From Aquabacterium parvum (GTDB lineage Bacteria; Pseudomonadota; Gammaproteobacteria; Burkholderiales; Burkholderiaceae_C): DNA of 64,000 nt. Location of the stretch: the NCBI RefSeq assembly GCF_001447195.1, contig NZ_LFRI01000157.1, positions 33,020 through 97,019 on the forward strand. The letters run 5' to 3'. How positions within the stretch are numbered: the first letter of the stretch is position 1; each line of letters opens with the position of its first letter. The notes below the pieces were generated by a model that worked only from the letters and a program-made list of their open reading frames with translations, had not been told where the DNA came from and ran no database searches. Positions 8,452-17,003 of the stretch are shown one piece after another. A program made the translations under genes and the position numbers.

Positions 8452-9995
8452 GGGTTCCTCGACTTTCTCTCCAGACTCAATTCGGCGTGCACCCTGTGCA
8501 AGGTCTGCCTCAACTCTTCGGCCAGCACCCGATCGTCCCCGCCCCATGGCACAGAGGTGCCCTTGACGACCTCCCGCCACTCCTCGAAGGAGCCGCGCGG
8601 CGTCAAGCGCGGGCCAAGGGGGCCGATCTTGATCAGCTTCTCCGGCTTGCCACCCCAGCGAAGGGTGAGCTCCTGCTCTTTGCGCAGCAGGCACACCCAG
8701 GCCTGCTGGACCTCGCTGAAGCGCATGGCCAGCAGCCCGGCCATGCCCGTGCCTTCAGAGGGCCACTGATGAAGATAGTTCAAGGACACCAGGTTCGCCG
8801 GTTGTTGCTGCAACCAATTGAGCAACTGGGGCCAGGCTGCGAGCAACCGTTCATCGCTGGCTTGGACCTGGTCCTCGAGGGCGACGACCCAGGCATCGGC
8901 CTGCCACGTCCCCAACCACTGCCGGGCTTGCTGACACAGGACCTCGAAGGTGTCTTCACGGCGGGCCATCTCCAGCGACAGGCGAGCTCGCTGTGCGGCC
9001 AGCCGGGACTGGCGCTCCTGGGTCTGGCGACGCTGCCACTCGTCGACCTTGGCACCCAGCAGGTGGCTCAGCACCTCCAGGGCCAGACGCTGCGGGTGGG
9101 CCAGGCGATGCGGCCCCATGTGGTGACAGGCAACCAGTCCCCACAGCCGCCCCTGCACCACGATCGACAGGCTCAGCGACGCGCCAACGCCCATGTTCTG
9201 CAGGTATTCGATGTGCACCGGCGAGACGCTGCGGAGCTCGCCCTGACTCATGTCCAGCGGCGTGCCATCGGGAGGGGCCAGCAGGCCCACGGACGCCGCC
9301 TGCACATCGCCAATGCCTCTCAGCAGCTTGACGGTGTAGAGCCGTCGGGCCTGCGCCGGGATGTCCGATGCCGGGTAGACGCGCCCCAGGAATGGATCCA
9401 GCTGAGAGGACACCGCTTCTGCAACGACCTCGCCGCTGTCGTCGTGCCGGAAGCGATAGGCCATCACCCGGTCGAATCCCGTCGCTTGCCGCAAGCCGAG
9501 GACCGTCCACTCCAGCATGCGATCCAGGTCAGTTGCACGAGACACCCGACCGGCCAATGCGTGGATCGCGCCGACCGATTCGGCGACGGTCTGCGCATCC
9601 GAATCCGGCCGCCACTCGACTTCCACCATGGAGCCAAAGGGGTGGGCGCTCCAGATGACATCCAGGGTGCCCTCGGCGGTGTTGCATTCGAGGCAAAGCG
9701 GCAACTCGTGCCGGGGAGGAAGGCTGCGCAAAGCTTGCGACAGTTCCGGCAAGTCCTCGCGGATGCGGTCCACGCACGACACCCAGCGCTCGCCGGGTTG
9801 CGGCGCCGCCGCCCACAGCCGACCTGCGTTGAGGCTCACATGCGTGATCTCGCCCAAGGCGTCCCACGCCACCAGCACGCCATGCCCTTGGATGGCGCCA
9901 GGGATGTGGATGGGCTCCCTGTCGCAGTTCTGAAGCGTCACCGGACCTGAGAATGCGCGTGACGGGTCCTCACTCAAGGTGTTGTGTTTGCTCAT
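8448..9995 (-). CDS. bphP: Bacteriophytochrome photosensory module without histidine kinase
   Basis: A 515-residue protein with PAS (about 15-125), GAF (140-305) and PHY (315-500) domains. Cys24 (NCDREPIHIPG) is the biliverdin-binding cysteine. PASDIP is at 208-213, the conserved GAF histidines are H261 and H291/292, and the PHY tongue shows RWGG and PRGSF near 446-470. The protein stops right after the PHY domain, so the usual HisKA/HATPase output (about 220 residues) is absent and there is no remnant of it downstream, where bphO begins. A GTG at 10007 is an alternative start; the ATG at 9995 gives the canonical Cys position. It senses red/far-red light and probably signals through a partner. 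Confidence 0.92.
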   Translation of the reverse strand: MSKHNTLSEDPSRAFSGPVTLQNCDREPIHIPGAIQGHGVLVAWDALGEITHVSLNAGRLWAAAPQPGERWVSCVDRIREDLPELSQALRSLPPRHELPLCLECNTAEGTLDVIWSAHPFGSMVEVEWRPDSDAQTVAESVGAIHALAGRVSRATDLDRMLEWTVLGLRQATGFDRVMAYRFRHDDSGEVVAEAVSSQLDPFLGRVYPASDIPAQARRLYTVKLLRGIGDVQAASVGLLAPPDGTPLDMSQGELRSVSPVHIEYLQNMGVGASLSLSIVVQGRLWGLVACHHMGPHRLAHPQRLALEVLSHLLGAKVDEWQRRQTQERQSRLAAQRARLSLEMARREDTFEVLCQQARQWLGTWQADAWVVALEDQVQASDERLLAAWPQLLNWLQQQPANLVSLNYLHQWPSEGTGMAGLLAMRFSEVQQAWVCLLRKEQELTLRWGGKPEKLIKIGPLGPRLTPRGSFEEWREVVKGTSVPWGGDDRVLAEELRQTLHRVHAELSLERKSRNP

Positions 9996-10105
9996 CTTGC
10001 GGACCACGCCTCCCGCGACATCATTTGTTCAACTCCTGACCAAGGTCTTTCAAGCATGGTCAGATCAGCACCACGCCGCTTGCGTCGGACATGGCCGCGC
10101 CCTTG

Positions 10106-10123
10106 TGTCAGACATGTCTGACA
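10106..10123. promoter_or_regulatory. Perfect 18-bp palindrome between bphP and the GAF gene
   Basis: TGTCAGACATGTCTGACA is an 18-bp perfect palindrome made of two abutting TGTC-N-GACA units. It lies in the 185-bp divergent region between bphP and the GAF protein. A second partial copy, GTCGGACA, lies at 10085-10092. It is the best member of a motif repeated upstream of other genes in this region and is likely a dimeric regulator site. Confidence 0.6.
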
Positions 10124-10192
10124 AGGCGTGGCGCGTTGCGTGCAGACAAAGCCGCAAGCATTTGATGCGCTGATACATCAGATGAATGCCCG

Positions 10193-11416
10193 ATGCGGGC
10201 CCCGGGAGAGGCATTGCCCAAAGTTTCGGCATCCCCATCGGCCCAGGCAGGCGAGGTATCGGTCAACGAGCGCATGCCCCAAAAGCTGCGCGCCTTCCAG
10301 CGCGCCGTCGCCGTTGATCGCTTGCTCGGTGTCCAGGCGCGCTTCAAGCCACTGCTCAAGCACCTCTGCCAGATCGCCACCCAAGGACTGGGGGTCGAGC
10401 GCGCCATGCTGGCGCTGGTCACCTCCGACACCGATCACTATCCGCTGCAGCGAGGATTCGAGCCCCCCTTGGAAGCGAACCCTCACGCCCAAGGCGCCAC
10501 CCTGTGTCACCATGTCATCGACATGGGCTTGCCCTTGGTGATCGACGACACCCACGCGAGCGCCCCATGGCGTGACATCGGCAGCGTGCGCCATGGAGGC
10601 GTCCACGCCTACCTGGGCGTGCCAGTGAGGTTCCAGGGCGAGGTCGTGGGCAGCCTGTGCGTCGTGGCCCCTCAGGCCCGCCATTGGCAAGACCATGAAC
10701 TGGCCCTGCTCGCCTCCGTTGGCTTGATGGCCGAACAGGCCTTCGACGGCGCCTGGCGCGAAGAACTCGCCGAACACTGCGCCGAGCAGACGCGCCAGCG
10801 CCTGCAGGCCCTCGAGGCGGGCATCATCCAGCGGCAAATGGCCTTCCGCGACATCCGCCAGGCCCTGGCGCTGCAAGTCGCCAAGATGCGCATCGCACCA
10901 GAAGGCTCGCGCCCCAGCGACGTCGAGTCGCTGGAGCGACTTCACGATCGACTGGGCGAAGTCAACGAGGGGGTTTTGTCGGACCTGGGGTCGGCCACCG
11001 TCGAGGTGCCTCAGGCACAGACGAGCTTTGCCGAGCTGCTTGCGTTGGCGGTCCACGTCGTGGCGCCTGCCCGCATCACCTTGACGGCACAGACCGACCC
11101 GATGCTGCTTGATCCCGTCGAGGCGGCACGTCAGCCGGCCCTGTTGCGACTGCTGGTGACCCTGCTGCAAGAGAGCGTGCGCGCCCTGCCACCTCATCAC
11201 GCTTTGCAGATCGGGTTGCAAGCCGTCGATGGCGTCGCGCCAGCGCTCACCCTCCAGGCTCAAAGCCCCGAAGGTGATCTGGTGAACCTGCCAGCCACCT
11301 TGTTGGCGCACATCACGTCCATGATCCTGGAGCCGATGAATCGGCTGCAAGCACGCCTTTGGGCAAGCGAAAACTCGCCTGGTCAGCTTTTGCTCACCTG
11401 GTCGCCTCAGGCCTGA
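10193..11416 (+). CDS. GAF-domain protein divergent from the bacteriophytochrome
   Basis: A 407-residue soluble protein. A GAF domain spans about residues 45-195, with the characteristic ATLCHHVIDMGLPLVIDD and AYLGVPVRFQGEVVGSLCV strands. Then come a coiled-coil-like helical region (about 200-265) and a C-terminal region that vaguely resembles a degenerate histidine-kinase ATPase fold, but no N, G1 or G2 box is seen. The start is uncertain: no strong ribosome site precedes 10193, and the ATG at 10274 is possible. It is transcribed away from bphP, so it may be regulated with, or be a partner of, the kinase-less phytochrome. Confidence 0.75.
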   Translation: MRAPGEALPKVSASPSAQAGEVSVNERMPQKLRAFQRAVAVDRLLGVQARFKPLLKHLCQIATQGLGVERAMLALVTSDTDHYPLQRGFEPPLEANPHAQGATLCHHVIDMGLPLVIDDTHASAPWRDIGSVRHGGVHAYLGVPVRFQGEVVGSLCVVAPQARHWQDHELALLASVGLMAEQAFDGAWREELAEHCAEQTRQRLQALEAGIIQRQMAFRDIRQALALQVAKMRIAPEGSRPSDVESLERLHDRLGEVNEGVLSDLGSATVEVPQAQTSFAELLALAVHVVAPARITLTAQTDPMLLDPVEAARQPALLRLLVTLLQESVRALPPHHALQIGLQAVDGVAPALTLQAQSPEGDLVNLPATLLAHITSMILEPMNRLQARLWASENSPGQLLLTWSPQA

Positions 11417-11425
11417 AGCGACCCG

Positions 11426-11449
11426 CGCGCCACCTCAGGCGGTGGCGCG
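11426..11449. terminator. Hairpin between convergent genes
   Basis: A perfect 9-bp stem (CGCGCCACC, loop TCAGGC, GGTGGCGCG) starts 10 bp after the GAF gene stop and overlaps the 3' end of the convergent gene at 11435. There is no T-run; it is probably a bidirectional transcription-end hairpin. Confidence 0.45.
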
Positions 11450-11794
11450 GCTGGTCACCTTCAGCAAGGCGTGCTTGACGCCCTGAACGGTGTCGACCAG
11501 CAGCTCCAGGGCCTTGGCACCAGGGTGGCGCACCATCGCCTGCATCAGGGCTTCACTGGCTGAATTGATCAGGCCGTTGGCCGTCGGGCGGTCGCCCACG
11601 CAGAGCCGGCGCGGGATCACCAGCGCGATTTCGCGGAGCACCTCGGCTTCATCGATGGCCTTGATGTGCCCGGACACGACCACCAGGCGGTGCGTTGTCA
11701 TGGTCAGTGCCACGTCTTCGTGTTCGGGCACCATGCCCACTTGAACGTCGATGTCCGGGGTCTGCGCGAAACACAACTTGGCCAGTTCAATCAT
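11435..11794 (-). CDS. Hypothetical protein, 119 aa
   Basis: A small soluble protein with a good start (GAGG 6 nt before the ATG). It has a beta-rich N-terminal half (ALTMTTHRLVVVSGHI near 29-44) and a helical C-terminal half containing one short acidic segment. No known family is recognised. It sits 57 bp downstream of the Mla-like lipoprotein gene on the same strand and could be the last gene of that operon, although nothing in its sequence suggests lipid transport. Confidence 0.6.
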   Translation of the reverse strand: MIELAKLCFAQTPDIDVQVGMVPEHEDVALTMTTHRLVVVSGHIKAIDEAEVLREIALVIPRRLCVGDRPTANGLINSASEALMQAMVRHPGAKALELLVDTVQGVKHALLKVTSRATA

Positions 11795-11852
11795 GTCTAC
11801 CTCACTGTTGGCGAATGAGCGTCAGCTTAGGTCGACGTGAGGGTTGGGGCTG

Positions 11853-12509
11853 TCAGCGCAGGCCGGTTGTTTTGTCAGCCGAGTCCGACACACCCCGCAC
11901 GGCCTCGCCAAGCGCCAGGGCCACGGTGTCCAGCCATCGGCCCAAGGCCTGGGCCTCGTCCTGCGGGCCCTGGATGGGCTCGTCGACCTGCCGGCGCAGG
12001 CTGCCCGATGCCGTGACCCGCCCCTGCCGATCGATGAGTCGCCACTGCAGCACTGATGCGATCTGCCCACGCTGCGCCATGACGTCGAGTTGCTGGACGT
12101 CGACTTGCAGCCGCCGCGGGGCCTGGCTGTCGTCGGAGGGCCACCACCCCAGCTCGGGCGCCCGCTCACGCAGCGCCTGTGACAAACGCCGCGTCATGCC
12201 GATCTCGACCCGCTCGGCCCAAATGGCGTTCGGCCAGGTCTGCAACTCCGAGTCGCCGCGCAGGTGGAGCACGCCTCGACGCTGCCAGTGCTCCGGCAAC
12301 TTGATGGTCAGCACGCCGATTTCTGCGGCAGGCAAGGGCCTCGCAGAAGGGCTGCTGGCACTGGTGCCCGCGTCGACGGGCGCCGGAGCAGAGGGGATGA
12401 TCACCAGCGCGCGCGAGACCGGCGCGCTGCCACAGGCCACCAGCATCGCGCTCAGGGCGCCCACCATCGCGCGGCGAGACAGGGGCATCGAACGTTTGGA
12501 ATCACTCAC
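11853..12509 (-). CDS. ABC-type transport auxiliary lipoprotein (PqiC/LetC-like)
   Basis: A 218-residue lipoprotein. The N-terminal MVGALSAMLVACGS is a type II signal peptide with a lipobox ending in Cys about 25 residues in. The mature part is the ABC_trans_aux/PqiC fold, an outer-membrane-anchored partner of MCE proteins (VLTIKLPEHWQR, WAERVEIGMTRRLSQAL). The GTG start at 12509 has GGGAGG upstream and overlaps the MCE gene stop by 8 bp, so it is translationally coupled. It takes the place that MlaC/MlaA have in the enterobacterial system. Confidence 0.82.
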   Translation of the reverse strand: MSDSKRSMPLSRRAMVGALSAMLVACGSAPVSRALVIIPSAPAPVDAGTSASSPSARPLPAAEIGVLTIKLPEHWQRRGVLHLRGDSELQTWPNAIWAERVEIGMTRRLSQALRERAPELGWWPSDDSQAPRRLQVDVQQLDVMAQRGQIASVLQWRLIDRQGRVTASGSLRRQVDEPIQGPQDEAQALGRWLDTVALALGEAVRGVSDSADKTTGLR

Positions 12510-13476
12510 GGGACCTCCCGAAAATGAGCATGTTGGGTTGCTCTTCGATGTCCTCGACCAGCGCCGAGAAACTGCGCGCCGAGCGAGCGACATCCCGCAA
12601 GGCGCCGTCGAGGTCGGTTCGCGTCGGCGATCCGGGCGCCACCCAGGCTGAGAGCTCTCCCATGCTGGTGCGCACGTCGTTGGCTGCGCCGTGCAGCGCA
12701 TCAACGGCCCCGACGACACGGGGTTGCACGTCCAGCATCAGGCGCTGCCCACCATCGGCCAGCGATTGCAGGGACTGCAGGGTGGCGGTGGTCTGTTGCG
12801 ACACCTGATGGAAATCCTTGCCTGCGCCTTGCAAGGTCTGCGTGGCCTCGCCCGTGACCCGTCCGACATCGCCTTTGATGGCGGCCACGCTGGCGCGGGC
12901 TTCCTCGGCGAGTTGCCGCACGCTCTGCATGGTCGCGCGGACATCGGAGACGGTGTCTTTCAGGGGCAGCTCGGAGACCTGCTCGAGCAGGCGGTCGAAG
13001 TTGCCGCCCACGTGCGGGATCACCAACGGTCCCTCGGGCGGTTGGGCCACGGCCTGGGCCGGTGCCTGCGCGATGTTCAGGTCGATCATGACCTGCCCTG
13101 TGACCAGGCTCTGGGTCACCATTTGCGCCACGAGCCCGCGGTCGATGAGCGACTGCAGGGCTTCGCGCTGAGCTCGACGGCCGCGCGCCTTGATCGACAG
13201 CGCTTCGGTTGAAATGGCCAGCGTGATGGGCATGCGCGAGGCCAGGCTGCTCGGATCGAGCTCGACGCCGATGGCATCGACCTGCCCCACGGGCACCCCA
13301 CGGAAGGTCACGGGCGCCCCGATGGTCAGGCCCTTGACGCTTTTGTCAAACCACACCACGGCCAAGGTGCGCCCCCCGCCAAAGAAGCGGCCTTTGCCCA
13401 GCGCCGTGATCAGCACCACGGCCAAGGCCAGCGCCACCACCACGAACGCGCCCAAGGCGACCGATCGTTTCTTCAT
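12502..13476 (-). CDS. MlaD-type MCE-domain protein
   Basis: A 324-residue protein with one N-terminal TM helix (residues 8-28) and an MCE domain (about 38-125; VKGLTIGAPVTFRGVPVGQV is the signature), followed by a long helical, coiled-coil-prone C-terminal region. MCE proteins form hexamers that bridge the periplasm and carry phospholipid. Its stop overlaps the lipoprotein start downstream, and its start overlaps the ATPase stop upstream by 4 bp (13473-13476). It is longer than E. coli MlaD (183 residues), nearer to the Mce proteins that have coiled tunnels. Confidence 0.88.
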   Translation of the reverse strand: MKKRSVALGAFVVVALALAVVLITALGKGRFFGGGRTLAVVWFDKSVKGLTIGAPVTFRGVPVGQVDAIGVELDPSSLASRMPITLAISTEALSIKARGRRAQREALQSLIDRGLVAQMVTQSLVTGQVMIDLNIAQAPAQAVAQPPEGPLVIPHVGGNFDRLLEQVSELPLKDTVSDVRATMQSVRQLAEEARASVAAIKGDVGRVTGEATQTLQGAGKDFHQVSQQTTATLQSLQSLADGGQRLMLDVQPRVVGAVDALHGAANDVRTSMGELSAWVAPGSPTRTDLDGALRDVARSARSFSALVEDIEEQPNMLIFGRSRE

Positions 13477-14231
13477 GTCTGTCCGTCCCTTCTTTGCAGA
13501 AAGTTGAGCACCGGCCGAGGCAGCGATTCGTCGTGCTGCATGTCTGCAGGCCGACCGCTTGCAAGCGGTCGCTTGGACTCGGCATCCAGGAAGATGCTGT
13601 CGTCCGCGATGCGAAACAAGCTTTCGCGCTCGTGGCTGACCAGCACCACCGATGCGCCCGTGCGATCGCGGATCGACAAGATGAGGTCATCCATGCGCAG
13701 CGAGGTCACCGGGTCGAGCCCGGCGGACGGCTCGTCCAGGAAGATCACCTCGGGTTCGGCGACGATGGCCCGGGCCAAGCCGGCGCGTTTGACCTGACCA
13801 CCGCTGAGCCCATGAACGGGCGCATCGGCCTGATCGGCCAGCCCCACCCATTCCAGCACAAGGCGCACCCGTTCATCGCGCTCGGCTTCGGGACGGTCGG
13901 CCCAGTGCAGCTCGAGCGGCACCCGCACGTTGCCTGCAACGCTGAGGGTCGACCACAAAGCGCCCTTTTGAAACAGCATGCCGAAGCGTTGGCGACACCG
14001 TTGCTGGGCCTGCGCGTCCATCTGCAACCAATAGCCTTGGCCATCGACCCACACGTCGCCGCTGGCCGGCGCCTGCAAACCGACCATGTGCCGCAAGAGG
14101 GTGCTCTTGCCGCATCCGCTGCCGCCCATGACCGCGAAGATGCTGCCCTGCTCGATGGCGAACTCGACGTCCTCCTGGATCAGGACATCGCCGTATTGCA
14201 TGCGCAGGCCTCGAACGTCGATTTGCGCCAT
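13473..14231 (-). CDS. MlaF-type ABC transporter ATP-binding protein
   Basis: A 252-residue ATPase with Walker A GGSGCGKST (about 36-44), Q-loop FQKGALWSTLSV, signature LSGGQVKRAGLARA (about 144-157), Walker B VIFLDEPSAGLDPV (about 163-176) and switch His in VLVSHE (about 200). It powers the lipid transporter with the permease encoded immediately upstream (9-bp gap). The LSGGQ with downstream Val-Lys-Arg is typical of the MlaF/Ttg2A subgroup. Confidence 0.92.
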   Translation of the reverse strand: MAQIDVRGLRMQYGDVLIQEDVEFAIEQGSIFAVMGGSGCGKSTLLRHMVGLQAPASGDVWVDGQGYWLQMDAQAQQRCRQRFGMLFQKGALWSTLSVAGNVRVPLELHWADRPEAERDERVRLVLEWVGLADQADAPVHGLSGGQVKRAGLARAIVAEPEVIFLDEPSAGLDPVTSLRMDDLILSIRDRTGASVVLVSHERESLFRIADDSIFLDAESKRPLASGRPADMQHDESLPRPVLNFLQRRDGQT

Positions 14232-14239
14232 CCTTGCTC

Positions 14240-15043
14240 CTACCAGCTCATGGCGTTGGCCACGACGGCGAAGACGGCGTCGAGCGCGATCACGCCGACG
14301 ATGCCACGCACCACCGCACGCGTGGACGCTTCACCGACCCCCGCTGCACTGCGCTCGGCGTGAAGACCCGCAAAGCAACCCGCCATGGCGATCCAGGCGC
14401 CGAAGACCAGGGCCTTGGCCAGGCCCAGGAACAGGTGGGTCGCAGAGGTCGCGACCATCAGGCGCTGCACATAGACGGATGAATTGAGGTCCAGCATCAG
14501 CGTGGCCACGACCAGCCCGCCCACCAAGGCCGCCACGCAGGCGTGAAAGAACAGCAGCGGCATCATGCCCACGAGAACCAGCACACGGGGCACGACGAGC
14601 TCGCGCATCGGGTCCAGGCCCAGCACGTGCAGGGCATCGATCTCTTCCTGCGCACGCATCGTGGCCAGCTCGGCCGCGAACGCGGCGGCAGTTCGCCCGG
14701 ACATCACCACGGCGGTTATCAAGGCAGCCATCTCGCGGCACACCGAGATGCCCACCAGGTCGGCCACGTAAAGCCCCGCCCCGAACTTCTGCAGCTGGAC
14801 CGCGCCCACGAAAGCCATGATGGCCCCGACCAGGGCGTTGACCACCCACACGATCGGCAGCGCCTGCACGCTGGCTTGCGATGCCACGCGCCCCCACTGA
14901 GCCAGAGATGGCAAGGGCTTGTGGTGCAGCAAGCCACTGACGGTGATGATCATGGACCCGCCGAAGCCCAGCGTTCGCAACCATGTCTGCCACCGTTGCC
15001 CCGCTCGCTCACCGACGTCATGCAACCACTCCCTCATGACCAT
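14240..15043 (-). CDS. MlaE-type lipid-transport permease
   Basis: A 267-residue inner-membrane protein of the MlaE/YrbE family: GAIMAFVGAVQLQKFGAGLYVADLVGI near 73-99, followed by EMAALITAVVMSGRTAAAFAAELATM, the two signature blocks, and further helices to the C-terminus. First gene of the four-gene unit permease-ATPase-MCE-lipoprotein. It moves phospholipid across the envelope for asymmetry maintenance. MlaB (STAS) and MlaC genes are absent here. The start could be the GTG/ATG pair at 15043/15037. Confidence 0.9.
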   Translation of the reverse strand: MVMREWLHDVGERAGQRWQTWLRTLGFGGSMIITVSGLLHHKPLPSLAQWGRVASQASVQALPIVWVVNALVGAIMAFVGAVQLQKFGAGLYVADLVGISVCREMAALITAVVMSGRTAAAFAAELATMRAQEEIDALHVLGLDPMRELVVPRVLVLVGMMPLLFFHACVAALVGGLVVATLMLDLNSSVYVQRLMVATSATHLFLGLAKALVFGAWIAMAGCFAGLHAERSAAGVGEASTRAVVRGIVGVIALDAVFAVVANAMSW

Positions 15044-15175
15044 GTGGCGCTCCAGTGTTGAGAGCGCCCTCGGGCAGTTGACGGTGGGAGGCGATCAGCC
15101 ATGGAAGAAGGGAGGGTCTTGGTCGGCGTTGGCGGACATCCTACCTGGGGCTGTGTGTCATTTTCAGCGCCCAAG

Positions 15176-15198
15176 AAAAAGGCCAGCCGAAGCTGGCC
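15176..15198 (-). terminator. UUCG-loop terminator downstream of the BON lipoprotein gene
   Basis: On the minus strand a perfect 7-bp stem GGCCAGC-TTCG-GCTGGCC is followed by TTTTT. It lies about 80 bp past the BON gene stop and insulates it from the mla-like operon. Confidence 0.9.
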
Positions 15199-15277
15199 AA
15201 AGGTCCCTGCAGAGTTGCCGATCAGGGACCGACCCATCGCCGGGAGGGCGGCATGGATGGGCTCGATCATCGCGACT

Positions 15278-15691
15278 TCAGGACGACTCGATCCTGAGCT
15301 CGCTGGTCACCGAAGTCACGCCGTCCGTCCCCTTGGCCAGCGAGACCGCCCTCAGCACGGCGGCGTCGGAGGGAGCCGACCCCCGAAGCACCACCGATCC
15401 GTTGTTGACCTCCACATCGATCTTCGATGCCTCGAGGTCCTTGTCCTGCGCGATTTTGGCGTTGACCGCCGCGCCGATTGCCGCATCGCTCATGGCCACG
15501 CCGGCTGCGTCAACCTGCGCATGCGCCTGGCGAGAAGCCTCGTTCGACTCTGCCTTGGCCTCGGCCACGGCTTCGTCGAGGCGTTGCCCCACGGTTGCGG
15601 AATCTTCCTTCTTGCCGCAGGCGGCAAACAGGGCACCGAGTGCCACCAGGGTGGCCAGACCTGCTCGTTGGTAGGTGTTGGGTTTTTTCAT
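15278..15691 (-). CDS. BON-domain lipoprotein
   Basis: A 137-residue lipoprotein: the leader MKKPNTYQRAGLATLVALG continues to a lipobox Cys at 25 (LFAACGKK). An alanine/glutamate-rich linker follows, then one BON domain (about 70-137; DVEVNNGSVVLRGSAPS is its beta-hairpin). BON proteins of the OsmY type bind membranes and protect against osmotic stress. The ATG at 15691 has AGGAG 8 nt upstream; the longer frame to 15784 is rejected. The PNPOx-like gene upstream ends 16 bp before it. Confidence 0.9.
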   Translation of the reverse strand: MKKPNTYQRAGLATLVALGALFAACGKKEDSATVGQRLDEAVAEAKAESNEASRQAHAQVDAAGVAMSDAAIGAAVNAKIAQDKDLEASKIDVEVNNGSVVLRGSAPSDAAVLRAVSLAKGTDGVTSVTSELRIESS

Positions 15692-15707
15692 GATGCTCTC
15701 CTGTGGT

Positions 15708-16202
15708 TCAGAGGTTGAGGCGGCCGTGTTCACCCAGCCCGATGGGTCGGCGTGCCACGACGGAGGCCAGCAGCGACGCGCCACGGGCCAGGGGGTTCGA
15801 TGGGCCCTCCCAGAACTCGACTTGATCCGGTGCCAATCGAATCAGCACGATCTCCGGCGAGTCCGGCCCCATCGGGAACCAGGGGCGGCACATCACGCTC
15901 CACAACTCGTGGATGCGTTCGCTGTCCTGCACGGCCTGCGCGATGCCTGTGACCGACACGAAACGGTTGGCGTCTTCGTTGGCGAAGGCTGCGCTGACGG
16001 GCCAATCGGCATGTGGCAGGTGCTCGATGGAGGTCATGAACCACAGCGCTCCGGCTTTGTCGATGCCCAAAACGGTCATCGGGCGCGAGGTCAGGGAGCC
16101 GTCCCGCTGGGGCTCGGTGAACATGCAGATGCGTTGGGAGCCAATCAACTCCTTGAGCCTGCGCACGTCAAATGGCGAGGGGGTTGAGCTGCTGAGGTTC
16201 AT
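15708..16202 (-). CDS. PNPOx-fold general stress protein (split-barrel flavin-binding)
   Basis: A 164-residue protein of the pyridoxamine 5'-phosphate-oxidase-like split-barrel family, closest in layout to general stress protein 26: RICMFTEPQRDGSLTSRPM near 24-42, ALWFMTS near 51-57, FVSVTGIAQAVQD near 81-93 and the WFPMGP...IVLIRLAPDQVEFWEG C-terminal block. It probably binds FMN or a deazaflavin; the reaction is unknown. The start has AGGAG 7 nt upstream. It is probably co-transcribed with the BON lipoprotein. Confidence 0.88.
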   Translation of the reverse strand: MNLSSSTPSPFDVRRLKELIGSQRICMFTEPQRDGSLTSRPMTVLGIDKAGALWFMTSIEHLPHADWPVSAAFANEDANRFVSVTGIAQAVQDSERIHELWSVMCRPWFPMGPDSPEIVLIRLAPDQVEFWEGPSNPLARGASLLASVVARRPIGLGEHGRLNL

Positions 16203-16221
16203 GGGTCACTCCTGGGTGGGG

Positions 16222-16800
16222 TCAGAACTTGAAGCGAAGGCCGACGCTGGCGCCATTGACGTGCTCCTGGCCCTCTCCGGCGAACTTGAGGTTGGTTTCG
16301 TCCCACTGGGCCAACACGGTCATGTCGGGGGTGAGGTCATACGAGACACCGACGCCATAGTTGGCACCCCAGCCATAGGCCTTGCCAGAAGGCGTGTCGG
16401 AGATGAACGCTGCGCTGGACTTGGTCATGCCGTAAGAGGCACCCACCTTGCCGTACACGGCAAAGCGGTCAAACGGGAGGCGAGCGACCAGGCTCAGCGA
16501 CGTGGCTTGCGCCTTGACGTCGCCACCGCCGCGCTCGGCCTTGCCGAAGTTCGTGTAGCCAAGCTCAACGGCGTAGTTGGGATTGATCTGGTGACCGAAG
16601 CTCACGCCGTACGAGGTGTCAGCATCGTCACAACCGTAGAGCCGACCGCAAGTGGTGCTGAATCGGCTCTGGCCGGCCTTCACATCCAGGTAATGGCTGC
16701 CGGGCGCCGCGACTTGAGCAGATGCGGTGGCGGACTGGGCCAGGGCGGTGGCGCTCAGGCCGGCAAGGGCGATCAGGGCGGCGAGGTGCTTGACTTGCAT
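16222..16800 (-). CDS. Small outer-membrane beta-barrel porin (OmpA/OmpW-like fold)
   Basis: A 192-residue protein with a classical signal peptide (MQVKHLAALIALAG, cleavage after about residue 21, ALA-QS). Alternating amphipathic strands follow (DTSYGVSFGHQINPNYAVELGYTNF and similar), ending in Phe-Lys-Phe, the terminal aromatic expected of Bam-inserted barrels. Eight strands are likely. The two Cys in TTCGRLYGCDD may form a disulfide in an outer loop. It is divergent from the OmpA lipoprotein gene, with TGTC-N-GACA motifs between them. Confidence 0.85.
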   Translation of the reverse strand: MQVKHLAALIALAGLSATALAQSATASAQVAAPGSHYLDVKAGQSRFSTTCGRLYGCDDADTSYGVSFGHQINPNYAVELGYTNFGKAERGGGDVKAQATSLSLVARLPFDRFAVYGKVGASYGMTKSSAAFISDTPSGKAYGWGANYGVGVSYDLTPDMTVLAQWDETNLKFAGEGQEHVNGASVGLRFKF

Positions 16801-16880
16801 CGTTCGAATTCCTTTGTTTGCGATGGGTTGATCGTGAACCGGGCACACCGCCGCGCGTGTCGTCCGAGGTCGCAAGCTGG

Positions 16881-16920
16881 TGTCGGACAAGGGCCAGCCC
16901 CCTGTCAGCTGTGTCCGACA
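16881..16920. promoter_or_regulatory. Two TGTC-N-GACA sites between porin and OmpA genes
   Basis: TGTCGGACA at 16881-16889 and its reverse complement TGTCCGACA at 16912-16920 form an inverted pair with centres 31 bp apart, about three helical turns. They lie in the 203-bp region between two divergent envelope genes. The first copy is followed by AGG as at the AI-2E and bphP sites. Confidence 0.5.
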
Positions 16921-17003
16921 ACGGATGGCGCCCATGGCCGACACCCCCGCGCGCCCAAAGTTCTTAACGTTGCAGGCATCTCAAATCCACACTGGAGTCA
17001 ACG

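Noticed and set aside
11876..11900. Another GTCCGACA copy
   Set aside because: It lies inside the lipoprotein coding sequence and lacks a partner half-site, so it is not counted with the operator-like copies.
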